Part shown: in pieces, positions 1 through 8,588 of the stretch | Numbering within the stretch: the first letter of the stretch is position 1 | How the letters are laid out: every line of letters starts with the position of its first letter | NCBI GenBank assembly: GCA_900316715.1 | Contig: ONEC01000013.1 | Coordinates: 1 to 38,663, forward strand | From: an uncultured Eubacteriales bacterium | GTDB taxonomy: Bacteria > Bacillota > Clostridia > Lachnospirales > Lachnospiraceae | Length of the DNA stretch: 38,663 nt | Direction of reading: 5' to 3' | Position numbers and translations under genes: made by a program | Notes under the pieces: model-generated | Database searches by the model: none | The model's input: the letters and a program-made list of their open reading frames with translations, nothing else | What the model was told of the DNA's origin: nothing

Positions 1-854
1 AGTGTTTCCACCTTATCTCCGGCCTTTTTCTTACCTACCGTTATAAGTGTTTCAAGATCTGTGAAAATCGGATACTCTCCTACTGGTATGATATTCTCAC
101 CATGAAGATCCGAAGTATCAAACAGATGGAATATGGCCATAGCCTTTCCCACTCGTCGGTAGTAATTTCGCACTTCATCCTCGGAGTTGCACTCACTATG
201 CGCCATGAATTCCTGGAATCCGAAATTCTCTCCCATCAATACTTCCGGATTTACAAGCTTACAGCTCTTAAGCCTGTCATTCATCCAATTACATATATTG
301 GTAAATGCAATCTCCGGCTGCATATTTCTTGGCTTATATACCAGCTTTTCTCCACCTTCGAAAGATAGAATAGAAACTGCTCTTCCGTGGTTATGTGTAT
401 CTCCCTGTCCGATGCTGATACCGGACAGCTTATCTATGTCTATTCCGAACTTTACTCTTATATTTTCTCTGCAGCTTTCCAATCTGCTCAGAAGCTCATA
501 TATATTATCCGCTATACTCCGGATCTTATCTGACATCATGTCTTTTAAGACCGGATAACGGTCATACATTTCCTGTGGATCACTCTCCAGTTTCGCACAG
601 AAATCATCGTATTCTTCATGAACACGATTCAGCTCATAGATCATGGTTCTTGAGGAATATTCGATAAGGCTGCCCTTGGCATAGTAGAGTATTTCCCTTA
701 TGACATCTTCGGAAATGCTCATATTCAGCTTCCCGATCACTGCATCAAGCTTCTCTTCCAGCTCGCATAAAAACGGAAGACTGAACTCATCAAATACTCC
801 TTCATATCCCATGCATATTGAAATTTTTGGTCTGTAGTCCTTATTCTCAGTCAT
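1..854 (-). CDS. lanM: Class II lanthipeptide synthetase LanM, N-terminal part (cut by window edge)
   Basis: I translated this directly from the minus strand. It starts at ATG 854, with GGAAGT just upstream, and stays open to the edge, giving about 284 residues. LanM enzymes dehydrate Ser/Thr in a precursor peptide and then cyclise them with Cys. The visible part matches the LanM dehydratase domain (DUF4135): GDTHNHGRAVSIL at about residues 151-163, LVYKPR at about 171-176, DLHGENII at about 249-256 and TDLETL at about 265-270. The C-terminal LanC-like cyclase with its zinc ligands would lie outside the window. It is 22 bases downstream of the small leader-like gene and is the fourth visible gene of a minus-strand operon that includes the exporter. 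The product class is firmly supported. The mature peptide cannot be named, because no Cys-containing precursor is visible. Confidence 0.9.
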   Translation of the reverse strand, partial: MTENKDYRPKISICMGYEGVFDEFSLPFLCELEEKLDAVIGKLNMSISEDVIREILYYAKGSLIEYSSRTMIYELNRVHEEYDDFCAKLESDPQEMYDRYPVLKDMMSDKIRSIADNIYELLSRLESCRENIRVKFGIDIDKLSGISIGQGDTHNHGRAVSILSFEGGEKLVYKPRNMQPEIAFTNICNWMNDRLKSCKLVNPEVLMGENFGFQEFMAHSECNSEDEVRNYYRRVGKAMAIFHLFDTSDLHGENIIPVGEYPIFTDLETLITVGKKKAGDKVET

Positions 855-876
855 ACTTCCTACCTAAAAATTCTGA

Positions 877-1068
877 TTAAAATATGAGGCGAAACATTTT
901 CAGTAATGATTTTGTTTCTCTCAGCTTAACATCTGCTTCTGTATCCATTACCAGTTTGGACGTATAGTAACCGGTAGCTGCAATCTTATCAACTTCTTCA
1001 TCTGACATTTCCCTGATGCCCGGCACTTTGTTCAGATCTTCCAGCTTTCTGTTACGCATACTTTTCAT
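877..1068 (-). CDS. Small leader-like peptide of the lanthipeptide locus, no cysteine
   Basis: A 63-residue protein that I do not recognise from any named family. I chose the start at 1068 because AGGAGG lies a few bases upstream; this start overlaps the end of the exporter gene by 17 bases. A second ATG at 1059 is possible. The segment IREMSDEEVDKIAATGYY resembles the end of a class II RiPP leader (acidic, of the type LSDEELDK followed by a small-residue cleavage site). However, the usual GG or GA pair is AA, and the following 30 or so residues (Lys-, Leu- and Phe-rich) contain no Cys, so they cannot form lanthionine rings. It lies between LanT and LanM. It could be a degenerate precursor, a helper or decoy leader, or an unrelated small protein. 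Confidence 0.65.
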   Translation of the reverse strand: MKSMRNRKLEDLNKVPGIREMSDEEVDKIAATGYYTSKLVMDTEADVKLRETKSLLKMFRLIF

Positions 1069-3211
1069 TGCCTTCCTCCTTACTGTGATATAACTCTGCG
1101 TAGATTCCATTTTGACTCATCAGCACATCATGACTGCCTTCTTCCACGATTTCTCCCTTATCAAGAACGATTATCCTGTCCGCATCCTTGATAGTTGATA
1201 ATCTGTGGGCTGCCACAACCTGTGTGCATTCATTCTTTGCAAAATAATCTGAAACACGCTTTTCATTGATGTTATCTAGTGAACTTGTTGCTTCATCCAA
1301 AATCATAAATTTATTCTTTGATACGATAGCTCTTGCAAGGGCTATCCTCTGTCTCTGACCGCCCGAAAGATTCATTCCCATGTTTGATACAACGGTGTAA
1401 TAATTCATCGGCATCTTCTCGATCTCGTTATGGATCTGGGAAATCTTTGCGGCTTCCTGAACCTCTTCCATGGATATCTCTTCGTTGTTCATTCTTATGT
1501 TTTCAAAGATAGACTTATTAAAGAGGTATATATCCTGCGGTACTATACTTATATTTCTTCTGAAACTTACCTTTCGTATCTTCTTCAGGTTTATGCCGTT
1601 TACCAGTATGTCTCCTTCACTCGGCTCATATAATCCCAGCATAAGCTTGATAAGACTGCTCTTTCCTGATCCGGACTTACCTACTATGGCCACCTTCTCA
1701 CCCGGATTGATCTTAAGATTTATATTCTTCAGGACACTTGGTGTACTCTTTGAATATCCCATTGAAACATCCTTAAACTCGATGCTTCTTACTTCATCTA
1801 TGCAGATCTGGTCTTCGCTTTCCTTCTCTTCTTCCGCAAGCATGATATCGTTTACTCTGTCCAGATATGATGTTGCGATGGTAAAGTCATTCCACATATG
1901 GAACAGTGCAACCGCTGATCCGAAAAATGTATTCGCCAGCGAATAGCATCCGATGGTCTGTCCTATAGTCATCATTCCCTTTTCTGTAAGGGAAAGTCCT
2001 ACTAAAAGTATGAGGAACGGTCCGAGAAGCTGGAACAGAGATATAATGGTTGTATAGATATTAAATATCTTATTCTTTACCTGATAAGCTTTCATACCTT
2101 TGCAGTACTTGCTTAACCAGTTTGAAAAAAACTGCTGTTCGATTCCCGCTGTCTTTATATTGAAGATTGACTGAACTGTTTCAACCTGCAGCGACTGAAG
2201 TTTTGTATTCTCGATTATCTGGATCTGGTTTGCTTCTATGATCTTCTTTCTCATGAAGATAATGAATAAACCGTTCAGCAGGAATACTCCCACCGCCGTA
2301 GCTGTGAGAAGTATGGAATGAATGGACATATAAACCAGAATAACGATTATAAATCCCGACTGGATCACTCCGTTCATGATGTTATCGGATAACATATCTC
2401 TGATAACCGGAAGACAGTTAAGTCTGAAGAGCAGATCTCCGTTGGTTCTTCTTTCAAAGAACTGATACGGCAGCTTCATCATTCTGTCGAACGTGCTTTC
2501 CGTAAGGTGTCTGTCGATTTCCATCTGCAGCCTTATCTGACTTTGTTTCCTTATAAATGTTGTAATAGTAAATACTAGTCCTACTCCGAGTATTACTGCC
2601 AGATATGCCTGCAGTCCCGACGCTTTGGTCATAGCCAGCTTATTATCAAATATATGCTGAATAACTACCGTAAGCAGCAGCTGCAGTCCATATGCTATAA
2701 GGGTTATGAGTGCCGTTATGTAGAAAAGCTTTCTCCTTAGGATTGCGTCTTTCAGAACATTGTTCCAGACCGGCTTCTTCTCCTTCTTAGCTACAAACTC
2801 TTCCGTTGGCACAACCACCATGACAACGTTTGAATAACCCTCAGCAAAATCATCATATGACATGGTTACTCTTCCTGTTGCCGGGTCCACAACCGTAATC
2901 TTATGTTCGGTTATTTTTTCCAGAATAACGAAATGCTGATTATTCCAGAAGATAATTGCCGGAAGCGGAAGTTCCTTCAATCCGTTTATTCCACAGGAAA
3001 ATACTTTGGAAAACATTTTCCTGTTTTTTGCATAGGTGTACAGCTGAGACAGTTTTAATCCGTCTCTTCCGACATCCAGGTCTTCCCTTATCTCTGCAAG
3101 CGTTTCCTGACTTTTATAATATTGGAGAACCATAGCGAGACAGCATAAACCGCATTCTGTCTGCTGCATTTGCTCTATGTAGGGTACCTTTGACAGATGT
3201 GATATTCCCAA
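1052..3211 (-). CDS. lanT: Lanthipeptide exporter LanT: C39 leader peptidase fused to ABC transporter
   Basis: This 719-residue bifunctional exporter would cut the leader of a modified peptide and export the core across the membrane. The N-terminal C39 peptidase has Q14 and the catalytic C20 (in QQTECG), H93 (in NQHFVIL) and D109 (in VVDPATG). The middle is the multi-pass ABC membrane domain (about 160-440). The ATPase domain follows, with Walker A GKSGSGKSS, signature LSGGQRQRIAL, Walker B MILDEATSSLD and the switch His in VAAHRLS. All catalytic residues are intact and the length is typical for the family. It starts 12 bases after the ABC-2 permease gene and its end overlaps the leader-like gene, so the genes are probably co-transcribed. 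The intact peptidase implies that a cleavable leader substrate exists nearby. Confidence 0.95.
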   Translation of the reverse strand: MGISHLSKVPYIEQMQQTECGLCCLAMVLQYYKSQETLAEIREDLDVGRDGLKLSQLYTYAKNRKMFSKVFSCGINGLKELPLPAIIFWNNQHFVILEKITEHKITVVDPATGRVTMSYDDFAEGYSNVVMVVVPTEEFVAKKEKKPVWNNVLKDAILRRKLFYITALITLIAYGLQLLLTVVIQHIFDNKLAMTKASGLQAYLAVILGVGLVFTITTFIRKQSQIRLQMEIDRHLTESTFDRMMKLPYQFFERRTNGDLLFRLNCLPVIRDMLSDNIMNGVIQSGFIIVILVYMSIHSILLTATAVGVFLLNGLFIIFMRKKIIEANQIQIIENTKLQSLQVETVQSIFNIKTAGIEQQFFSNWLSKYCKGMKAYQVKNKIFNIYTTIISLFQLLGPFLILLVGLSLTEKGMMTIGQTIGCYSLANTFFGSAVALFHMWNDFTIATSYLDRVNDIMLAEEEKESEDQICIDEVRSIEFKDVSMGYSKSTPSVLKNINLKINPGEKVAIVGKSGSGKSSLIKLMLGLYEPSEGDILVNGINLKKIRKVSFRRNISIVPQDIYLFNKSIFENIRMNNEEISMEEVQEAAKISQIHNEIEKMPMNYYTVVSNMGMNLSGGQRQRIALARAIVSKNKFMILDEATSSLDNINEKRVSDYFAKNECTQVVAAHRLSTIKDADRIIVLDKGEIVEEGSHDVLMSQNGIYAELYHSKEEGNEKYA

Positions 3212-3223
3212 ATCTCTTACCCC

Positions 3224-3949
3224 CTATAAATCCTTTTTTTGTAGTATTCCAATGGCGGCTATAGAAACAAGCATGCCTGTTATAATAAACACCGCTACGT
3301 TCTTTATGCTCCAGTCCTGATACATAAGGAACTGATCAGCGATACAGAACACAACATAGTCTAAGACTTTTCCGATAGCTGCAACCTTCTGGCCGATCAT
3401 CTGAAGCAGGCTCGGTAATATCCAGAACATACAGATAAGAAAGATGAATGGTGTTATGGTCGTGTTATGGATAACCGTTATAAGAAGTGCAGCCGCTCCT
3501 ATCATGAATCCGTATATCAAATATATAAATATTTCCTTGCCTAAGATCGTAAGCAGTGACAGAATAGTCCACGGCTGTCCGCATATTATAAGAGCCAGAT
3601 CATACAGTATTCCGCCACAGAATCCGATGATCATATTTACAAGAGCAATAGACAGTATCTTTGCTATTATGATCTTTGGCCTGCTGCATCTTGACGTAAA
3701 CACAAAGGTGGCCGTCCTAAGGTCAAACTCCTCTCCAAGACTCTTTGCTCCCAGGAACATTATCAGAATACTTGCAAAGTTCCCATAGAAGGCTATTACA
3801 TTATGAACACCAAAACTCTTAGGGAAAATATATGCTCCATACGTCATTCCACATCCCATAAGAAAAACGAGCAGAAGACCAAATATAAATCCCTTCTTCT
3901 TCAGAAGCTTCTTAAGTTCAAGTATCGTAATTCTAACCATTGCTTTCAT
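3224..3949 (-). CDS. ABC-2 type permease, probable lanthipeptide immunity or export subunit
   Basis: A 241-residue membrane protein with about six hydrophobic segments. It begins with the basic cytoplasmic stretch ILELKKLLKKKG and has the ABC-2 permease layout seen in LanE/LanG-type immunity subunits and bacitracin-resistance permeases. Such proteins need a separate ATPase partner. None is adjacent in the window, so the partner may lie beyond the left edge or elsewhere. It is the first gene of the lanthipeptide operon: a terminator for the upstream gene lies at 4045-4076, and GGAGAAG precedes the ATG at 3949. A TATAAT at 3980-3985 (minus) could be the -10 box of the operon, but I see no convincing -35. 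The role in self-immunity is inferred from context. Confidence 0.75.
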   Translation of the reverse strand: MKAMVRITILELKKLLKKKGFIFGLLLVFLMGCGMTYGAYIFPKSFGVHNVIAFYGNFASILIMFLGAKSLGEEFDLRTATFVFTSRCSRPKIIIAKILSIALVNMIIGFCGGILYDLALIICGQPWTILSLLTILGKEIFIYLIYGFMIGAAALLITVIHNTTITPFIFLICMFWILPSLLQMIGQKVAAIGKVLDYVVFCIADQFLMYQDWSIKNVAVFIITGMLVSIAAIGILQKKDL

Positions 3950-4044
3950 ACGTCACTTCTCCTTTCTATATCAAGGATAATTATATACGGATTCCTTCCG
4001 TTCTCTTGTTTTACTCCTAAATGCACGCTTTTAAGTCGTAAGCG

Positions 4045-4076
4045 TAAAAAAGCGCCGCCCTATTGGGCAGCGCTTA
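4045..4076 (-). terminator. Rho-independent terminator of the BceAB-type operon
   Basis: Read on the minus strand, AAGCGCTGCCC pairs with GGGCGGCGCTT (one wobble) around the loop AATA, followed by a T run. It starts three bases after the permease stop codon and separates the BceAB-type genes from the lanthipeptide operon. Confidence 0.9.
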
Positions 4077-4079
4077 AAC

Positions 4080-6059
4080 TTAGACTACACTGTATTTTTC
4101 TGAAACATTCTTTGTATATATATGAGTTGTTATAAAATACAGCGCCATATATATAACGGCATATATGAGCACGCTTATTCCTATGCACATTATGAATAGT
4201 GAAAAGTTGCTCATGTTAAGTATGGCCATGAACTTATATACTATCTTACTTACAAACATTACATTGACTGCTGTAAAGATAACCGGTGCAGCAAAGGTGA
4301 TCACCATCTGCTTTCCCGCAGAACGCTTGATCTCACCATGGGTAAGACCTATCTTCTCCATCATGAGAAATGCATCTCTGTCTTCGAAGCTGTCTGAAAC
4401 CTGCTTATAATAAATAATATAAGCGGTCATTATGATAAAGAGTATGCTGAGTCCGATTCCTATAAAGAGTGCTCCTGCATAAAAGGACAAGTAGAAGCTG
4501 AAGGATTCCTCATAACCATAGCAATTTCCCTTCAGGTCTCTTTCATTCATAAATCCATGGATCTCACTGATCAGTGCATTCTGAACATCTTCATCCTCCG
4601 GATCAAGATAACAGTTAATATCCAGAACCCCCAGTCTCTCATCACCATCTTCAGCACGAAGTACACTCTTAAAACAGCTTCCCACATCAGAACATACTAT
4701 CTCAAAACCGGCTGATATCTGCCCGCCATCACCTTCTATGGACTTGTCCGCCGGCATAACCTCCAGAACTTTATACACATCATCACCCAGAGTGATGGTG
4801 TCCTTATTATATTTCTGATTAGTGATGACCAGAACTTCATCGGGACCAAGGGTCTTGTCTGTACCAAATACATGATTATAATCATCTGCATTTACAAAGA
4901 TAACATAGGCAAAGTCCGGACTGAGCATATTTACTGACTCATCACACTCTATCTTTTCATCCTTATATCTTGCTTCGCAGGAGTAATGCGTAAAGAAGTA
5001 TCTATCCTCCTCTGCTACTCCATACTTATCCGCAGTTTCATCCACGAATTCCCTGAGGGCTTCCTTCTCCTCCTCATTTGCATCTATAACTGAAGCCATA
5101 ACTGTCTTTACAAACATTCCATCTACCTGGGAATGTATTCCGGCATACAGAGATATGGTTGTGGTAAGAATTATTATGACTGCTGTGCTGAGGACGCAGA
5201 TTGTCGCAAGACCCACTGCATTTTTCCTTATCCTGTAAAGGAGGTTTGATACGCAGATAAAATTATCCGTTTTATAATATACCTTGTCGTTATTCTTAAG
5301 ACGATTCAGGATATTAACGGAAGTATATTCGAAGATCATGTAGATTCCGTATATTATAAGGGCTGCCGACAGTATCAGCATCACAAAGGCCGAGATCGGC
5401 GACCTTGTAAAAAAGCATATTCCGTAGCCCACAAGAAGAACCGCCACGCCAAGAACAGAACGGTACTTTGCACCACGTACTTCCTTATCGCCGATCTGCT
5501 TTCCCTTGATAAGCTCTATGGTTTTTGTTTTATATATGGTATATGCATTTACTATGAATATTGCGAGGTAGAGTATTCCGAAAACCGATAATACAAACAG
5601 CGGTACCTTTGCAGAAAGGGTTATGGTGATGGTTCCCTCTACTCCAAGCAGACCTACAATTGCATAAGATAACCCGAAGGACGCTGCGGTACCTATTATC
5701 CCACCCGCCACACATGCGATGAGGTAGAATATAAGGGTTTCCCAGAAGGTCACTACAACTATCTGATTCTTTGACATACCAAGGGTATTCCATATACCAA
5801 AGATCTTTTTCTTATTCTTCAGAAGATATCCGTTAGCCAGATATAAAAAGAAGAATACTATTAATATTGAAAATGCTATGCCGGCCTTAAGTATCTTCTC
5901 AAAGGTTGCCGAACTGACGGATTCCAGCACAGACGGATTCATTCCAATAAAGGCGATCACATAGAATATTACAACAGATACTATTCCTGCCAGGATGAAG
6001 GGCATGTATATTCCTTTATTAGACTTCATGTTTCTATAAGCAAGCTTTATCAGATACAT
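4080..6059 (-). CDS. BceB-type FtsX-family permease, antimicrobial-peptide resistance
   Basis: This 659-residue permease is of the BceB/FtsX type. Three transmembrane helices are visible between about residues 15 and 125, and more between about 150 and 300. A large acidic extracellular domain spans about 305-530, and the last helices lie between about 530 and 645. This long extracellular insertion is typical of transporters that free lipid II-cycle intermediates from bound antimicrobial peptides such as bacitracin and lantibiotics, and that signal to BceS-type kinases. The gene begins six bases after the cognate ATPase and ends at a strong terminator. No BceRS two-component genes lie beside it. 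Its place next to the lanthipeptide genes suggests immunity or resistance, but the two units are separated by the terminator. Confidence 0.9.
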   Translation of the reverse strand: MYLIKLAYRNMKSNKGIYMPFILAGIVSVVIFYVIAFIGMNPSVLESVSSATFEKILKAGIAFSILIVFFFLYLANGYLLKNKKKIFGIWNTLGMSKNQIVVVTFWETLIFYLIACVAGGIIGTAASFGLSYAIVGLLGVEGTITITLSAKVPLFVLSVFGILYLAIFIVNAYTIYKTKTIELIKGKQIGDKEVRGAKYRSVLGVAVLLVGYGICFFTRSPISAFVMLILSAALIIYGIYMIFEYTSVNILNRLKNNDKVYYKTDNFICVSNLLYRIRKNAVGLATICVLSTAVIIILTTTISLYAGIHSQVDGMFVKTVMASVIDANEEEKEALREFVDETADKYGVAEEDRYFFTHYSCEARYKDEKIECDESVNMLSPDFAYVIFVNADDYNHVFGTDKTLGPDEVLVITNQKYNKDTITLGDDVYKVLEVMPADKSIEGDGGQISAGFEIVCSDVGSCFKSVLRAEDGDERLGVLDINCYLDPEDEDVQNALISEIHGFMNERDLKGNCYGYEESFSFYLSFYAGALFIGIGLSILFIIMTAYIIYYKQVSDSFEDRDAFLMMEKIGLTHGEIKRSAGKQMVITFAAPVIFTAVNVMFVSKIVYKFMAILNMSNFSLFIMCIGISVLIYAVIYMALYFITTHIYTKNVSEKYSVV

Positions 6060-6065
6060 GTCGCA

Positions 6066-6824
6066 CTACCCCTCTATTCCCTGTTTAGTAAGGTAATCCA
6101 TGATCACCTTCTCAAACTCTTTGTTAGACATTCCCTCTGTCTTAGTCAGCCTGTCGTGCAGACGTCCATCCTTTATTATCAGCAGCTGTCCTGCTCTGCA
6201 GGCTGCTTTTACACTATGGGTAACCATAAAAATGGTCTGCCCCTGTTTATTCAGAATATCGAATATATCAAGCAGGTTCTCCGTGGACTTGGAGTCCAGT
6301 GCTCCTGTAGGCTCATCTGCCAGAAGCATCTTCGGATCAACAATGATAGCTCTTGCAACAGCAGCTCTCTGCTTCTGTCCGCCGGACACTTCATAAGGAT
6401 ACTTATCAAGAAGCCCGTCTATCTCCAGGGTCTTCGCAATCTCCATCATCTTATCCACGCTCTCCTTATGATTCTCTCCCCTGAGAACCGTAGGAAGAAG
6501 AATGTTATCCTTCAGCGTGAAGAAGTCCAGCAGGCTGAAGTCCTGAAATACAAATCCAAGATTCTCCCTTCTGAACTTAGCCATCTTTGAATCACTTATA
6601 TCTTTCAGATCCATTCCTTCAAGCAGAACACTGCCGGAGGTTATATCATCAAGACCTGCCAGCATATTAAGAAGAGTGGTCTTACCTGATCCTGACTCTC
6701 CCATTACCGCAATATACTCTCCCTTTTCAACTGTAAAGGAGACGTTATCCAGTGCCTGATACTTAGTCTTTCCGTATCTGGACTCATATATCTTACATAA
6801 ATCTTTTACCACTAGTGTTGACAT
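6066..6824 (-). CDS. BceA-type ABC transporter ATPase
   Basis: This 252-residue ATPase is of the BceA/MacB type and would energise the permease encoded next to it. Walker A is GESGSGKTTLLN, the signature is VSGGQKQRAAVARAI, Walker B is MLLADEPTGALD, and the switch His lies in MVTHS. I chose ATG 6824, which follows GAAGGAA, rather than the ATG at 6872. The earlier start overlaps the end of xylB and would add a basic, non-family stretch. The gene follows the xylB stop by 44 bases with no terminator between, so read-through from xylB or a promoter inside its 3' end is possible. Confidence 0.92.
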   Translation of the reverse strand: MSTLVVKDLCKIYESRYGKTKYQALDNVSFTVEKGEYIAVMGESGSGKTTLLNMLAGLDDITSGSVLLEGMDLKDISDSKMAKFRRENLGFVFQDFSLLDFFTLKDNILLPTVLRGENHKESVDKMMEIAKTLEIDGLLDKYPYEVSGGQKQRAAVARAIIVDPKMLLADEPTGALDSKSTENLLDIFDILNKQGQTIFMVTHSVKAACRAGQLLIIKDGRLHDRLTKTEGMSNKEFEKVIMDYLTKQGIEG

Positions 6825-6868
6825 TGTATTATTCCTTCTTCTGTAATTTATTAATGTATTTCGAACAA

Positions 6869-8359
6869 TCAATATACTATAATCCGGCCTTGTATCTGAT
6901 TTATTATCATAAACGTATTATATTTCGTCTTAAACGTATGCTTCCGGGCATATCTTTCATTGTACTTAGCAACAAGCTCTGCTTCAGGCTCGATGATGTC
7001 TGAAAGCTCTACAAGTCCTGATGTAGCTTCAACTACATTTGCGAACTTACCGCATCCTACTGCTGCGAGGATAGCTCCACCGAGTGCAGGACCTTCATCA
7101 TTCTTTACTGTCTTAATTGTTATGCCAAGAACATTTGCAAGTATCTTTTTCCAGAGAGGGCTCTTTGCTCCACCACCACATACTGTACTTTCAGTAATTG
7201 TGATGCCCTGTGCCTTTGCGATTTCAATAGAATCACGAAGACCGAAAGCAACACCTTCAAGAACTGCCTGGATCATATCTTCTCTTGATGTATCCATGCT
7301 CATTCCGAAGAAGCATGCTCTTACTGCAGGGTTGTTCCATGGAGAACGCTCACCCATAAGGTATGGAAGGAAGTAAACTGTGTTCTCACCAAGCTCTGTG
7401 ATTCCTGTCTGGCTTCCTGCATAATCCTTCTCCTTAAGGATTTCATCCATCCACCACTTGTTGCATGATGCAGCTGAAAGCATACATGCCATAAGATGGA
7501 AACCACCATCAGCGTGATCAAATGAGTGAAGTGCATTTGCACTATCAACACCGAACTTATCACTTGTGATGAATACTGTACCTGATGTTCCAAGTGAGAT
7601 GTTACACTTGTTAGGACCAACTGTACCTGTACCACAAGCTGCTGCAGCATTATCTCCGGCACCTGCAACAAACTTTGGAGCTGTGCTGAGGCCAAGCTCT
7701 GCACATACTTCAGGCTTCATCTCGCCTACAACTTCGAAACTTTCATAAAGCTTTGGAAGCATCTCTTCTGTGATACCACAGATATCGATCATTTCCTTAG
7801 ACCAGCACTTATTCTTAACATCCAGAAGAAGCATACCTGATGCATCTGAATAATCTGTTGAATTAGCACCTGTCATCTTATATACAAGATAATCCTTAGG
7901 AAGCATTATCTTCTTGATCTTTGCGAAGAGCTCTGGCTCGTTATTCTTCATCCAGAGAATCTTTGGAGCTGTGAATCCTGCAAATGCGATGTTTCCTGTA
8001 TGATCTGACAGGAACTGCTTACCGATCTCGTTGTTAAGATAATCAACCTCAGCTGTTGTTCTTCCGTCATTCCAAAGGATAGCCGGACGGATAACTTCAT
8101 CGTTCTCATCAAGAACTACAAGTCCGTGCATCTGTCCGCCGACACCGATACCTTCAACAACCGGATTATCATATCCCTCAAGGAGCTCCTTGATACCTGC
8201 GATAGACTGTGTATACCAGTCCTCAGGTGACTGCTCTGACCAACCCGGATGTGGGAAGCTGAGTCCGTACTCCTTAGATACTGTCTTCTGAATCTTACCG
8301 TTATCATCAGTAATGATAAGCTTAACGGCTGATGTACCAAGATCTACACCAATAAACAT
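6869..8359 (-). CDS. xylB: Xylulokinase
   Basis: This 496-residue FGGY-family kinase would phosphorylate D-xylulose to xylulose 5-phosphate. The N-terminal phosphate-binding loop is GVDLGTSAVK. GVGGQMHGLV and AILWNDGR match XylB. GAGDNAAAACGTG and the C-terminal CGGGAKSPLWK are FGGY nucleotide-binding motifs. AGGAGG lies just before ATG 8359. The gene has its own promoter and is cut off from the isomerase-transketolase block by a plus-strand gene. Family likeness ends after KYNERYA. The last 25 or so residues are AT-rich in the DNA, rich in Lys, Asn and Ile, and do not resemble the usual XylB ending. This could be a recombined 3' end. Confidence 0.92.
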   Translation of the reverse strand: MFIGVDLGTSAVKLIITDDNGKIQKTVSKEYGLSFPHPGWSEQSPEDWYTQSIAGIKELLEGYDNPVVEGIGVGGQMHGLVVLDENDEVIRPAILWNDGRTTAEVDYLNNEIGKQFLSDHTGNIAFAGFTAPKILWMKNNEPELFAKIKKIMLPKDYLVYKMTGANSTDYSDASGMLLLDVKNKCWSKEMIDICGITEEMLPKLYESFEVVGEMKPEVCAELGLSTAPKFVAGAGDNAAAACGTGTVGPNKCNISLGTSGTVFITSDKFGVDSANALHSFDHADGGFHLMACMLSAASCNKWWMDEILKEKDYAGSQTGITELGENTVYFLPYLMGERSPWNNPAVRACFFGMSMDTSREDMIQAVLEGVAFGLRDSIEIAKAQGITITESTVCGGGAKSPLWKKILANVLGITIKTVKNDEGPALGGAILAAVGCGKFANVVEATSGLVELSDIIEPEAELVAKYNERYARKHTFKTKYNTFMIINQIQGRIIVY

Positions 8360-8386
8360 TTATGTGTCCTCCTAATAATTTAATTC

Positions 8387-8404
8387 GTCTCCTTCTATGG
8401 AGAC
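8387..8404 (-). promoter_or_regulatory. Inverted repeat in the xylB 5' leader
   Basis: GTCTCC and GGAGAC form a perfect 6-bp inverted repeat with a 6-base centre. It lies between the xylB promoter and the ribosome binding site. It could be an RNA hairpin or a repressor site downstream of the start point. The function is not shown. Confidence 0.4.
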
Positions 8405-8420
8405 AACGTTCACGAAAACT

Positions 8421-8466
8421 ATGATACATTATATCTTTTTTTTGCCTTATATGCAATGATACATAA
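8421..8466 (-). promoter_or_regulatory. xylB: xylB promoter with two direct ATGTATCAT repeats
   Basis: On the minus strand, TTGCAT (8456-8451) and TATAAT (8433-8428) are separated by exactly 17 bases. Two copies of ATGTATCAT, at 8464-8456 and 8429-8421, overlap the -35 and -10 boxes with 35 bases between starts. The position suggests a repressor or activator operator, presumably one that responds to pentose. I did not find the repeat in the other leaders of the pentose block. Confidence 0.6.
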
Positions 8467-8520
8467 GGGGATTGGTTCTCCAAATACCGCAAAAAATTAA
8501 TATTTTTATAGATTATTTGT

Positions 8521-8549
8521 TTGATTTTTGATATGGAATCTTCTATAAT
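8521..8549 (+). promoter_or_regulatory. Promoter of the PH-like gene
   Basis: TTGATT (8521-8526), a 17-base spacer and TATAAT (8544-8549), about 40 bases before the ATG at 8589, form a near-consensus vegetative promoter. Confidence 0.65.
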
Positions 8550-8588
8550 GTTCCCGTAATTTTTTGAAGGTTAAAAGGAGAAACAAAA

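Noticed and set aside
102-558. Plus-strand open frames of 88 and 123 codons
   Set aside because: They lie antisense to lanM, which has clear family motifs on the minus strand. They have no ribosome binding site or recognisable protein.
1069-1110. Longer start for the leader-like peptide at 1110
   Set aside because: The added residues lie inside the lanT coding region and lack a ribosome binding site; AGGAGG fits the ATG at 1068.
3950-4044. Confident promoter for the lanthipeptide operon
   Set aside because: Only a TATAAT at 3980-3985 (minus) is seen; no acceptable -35 lies at the right distance.
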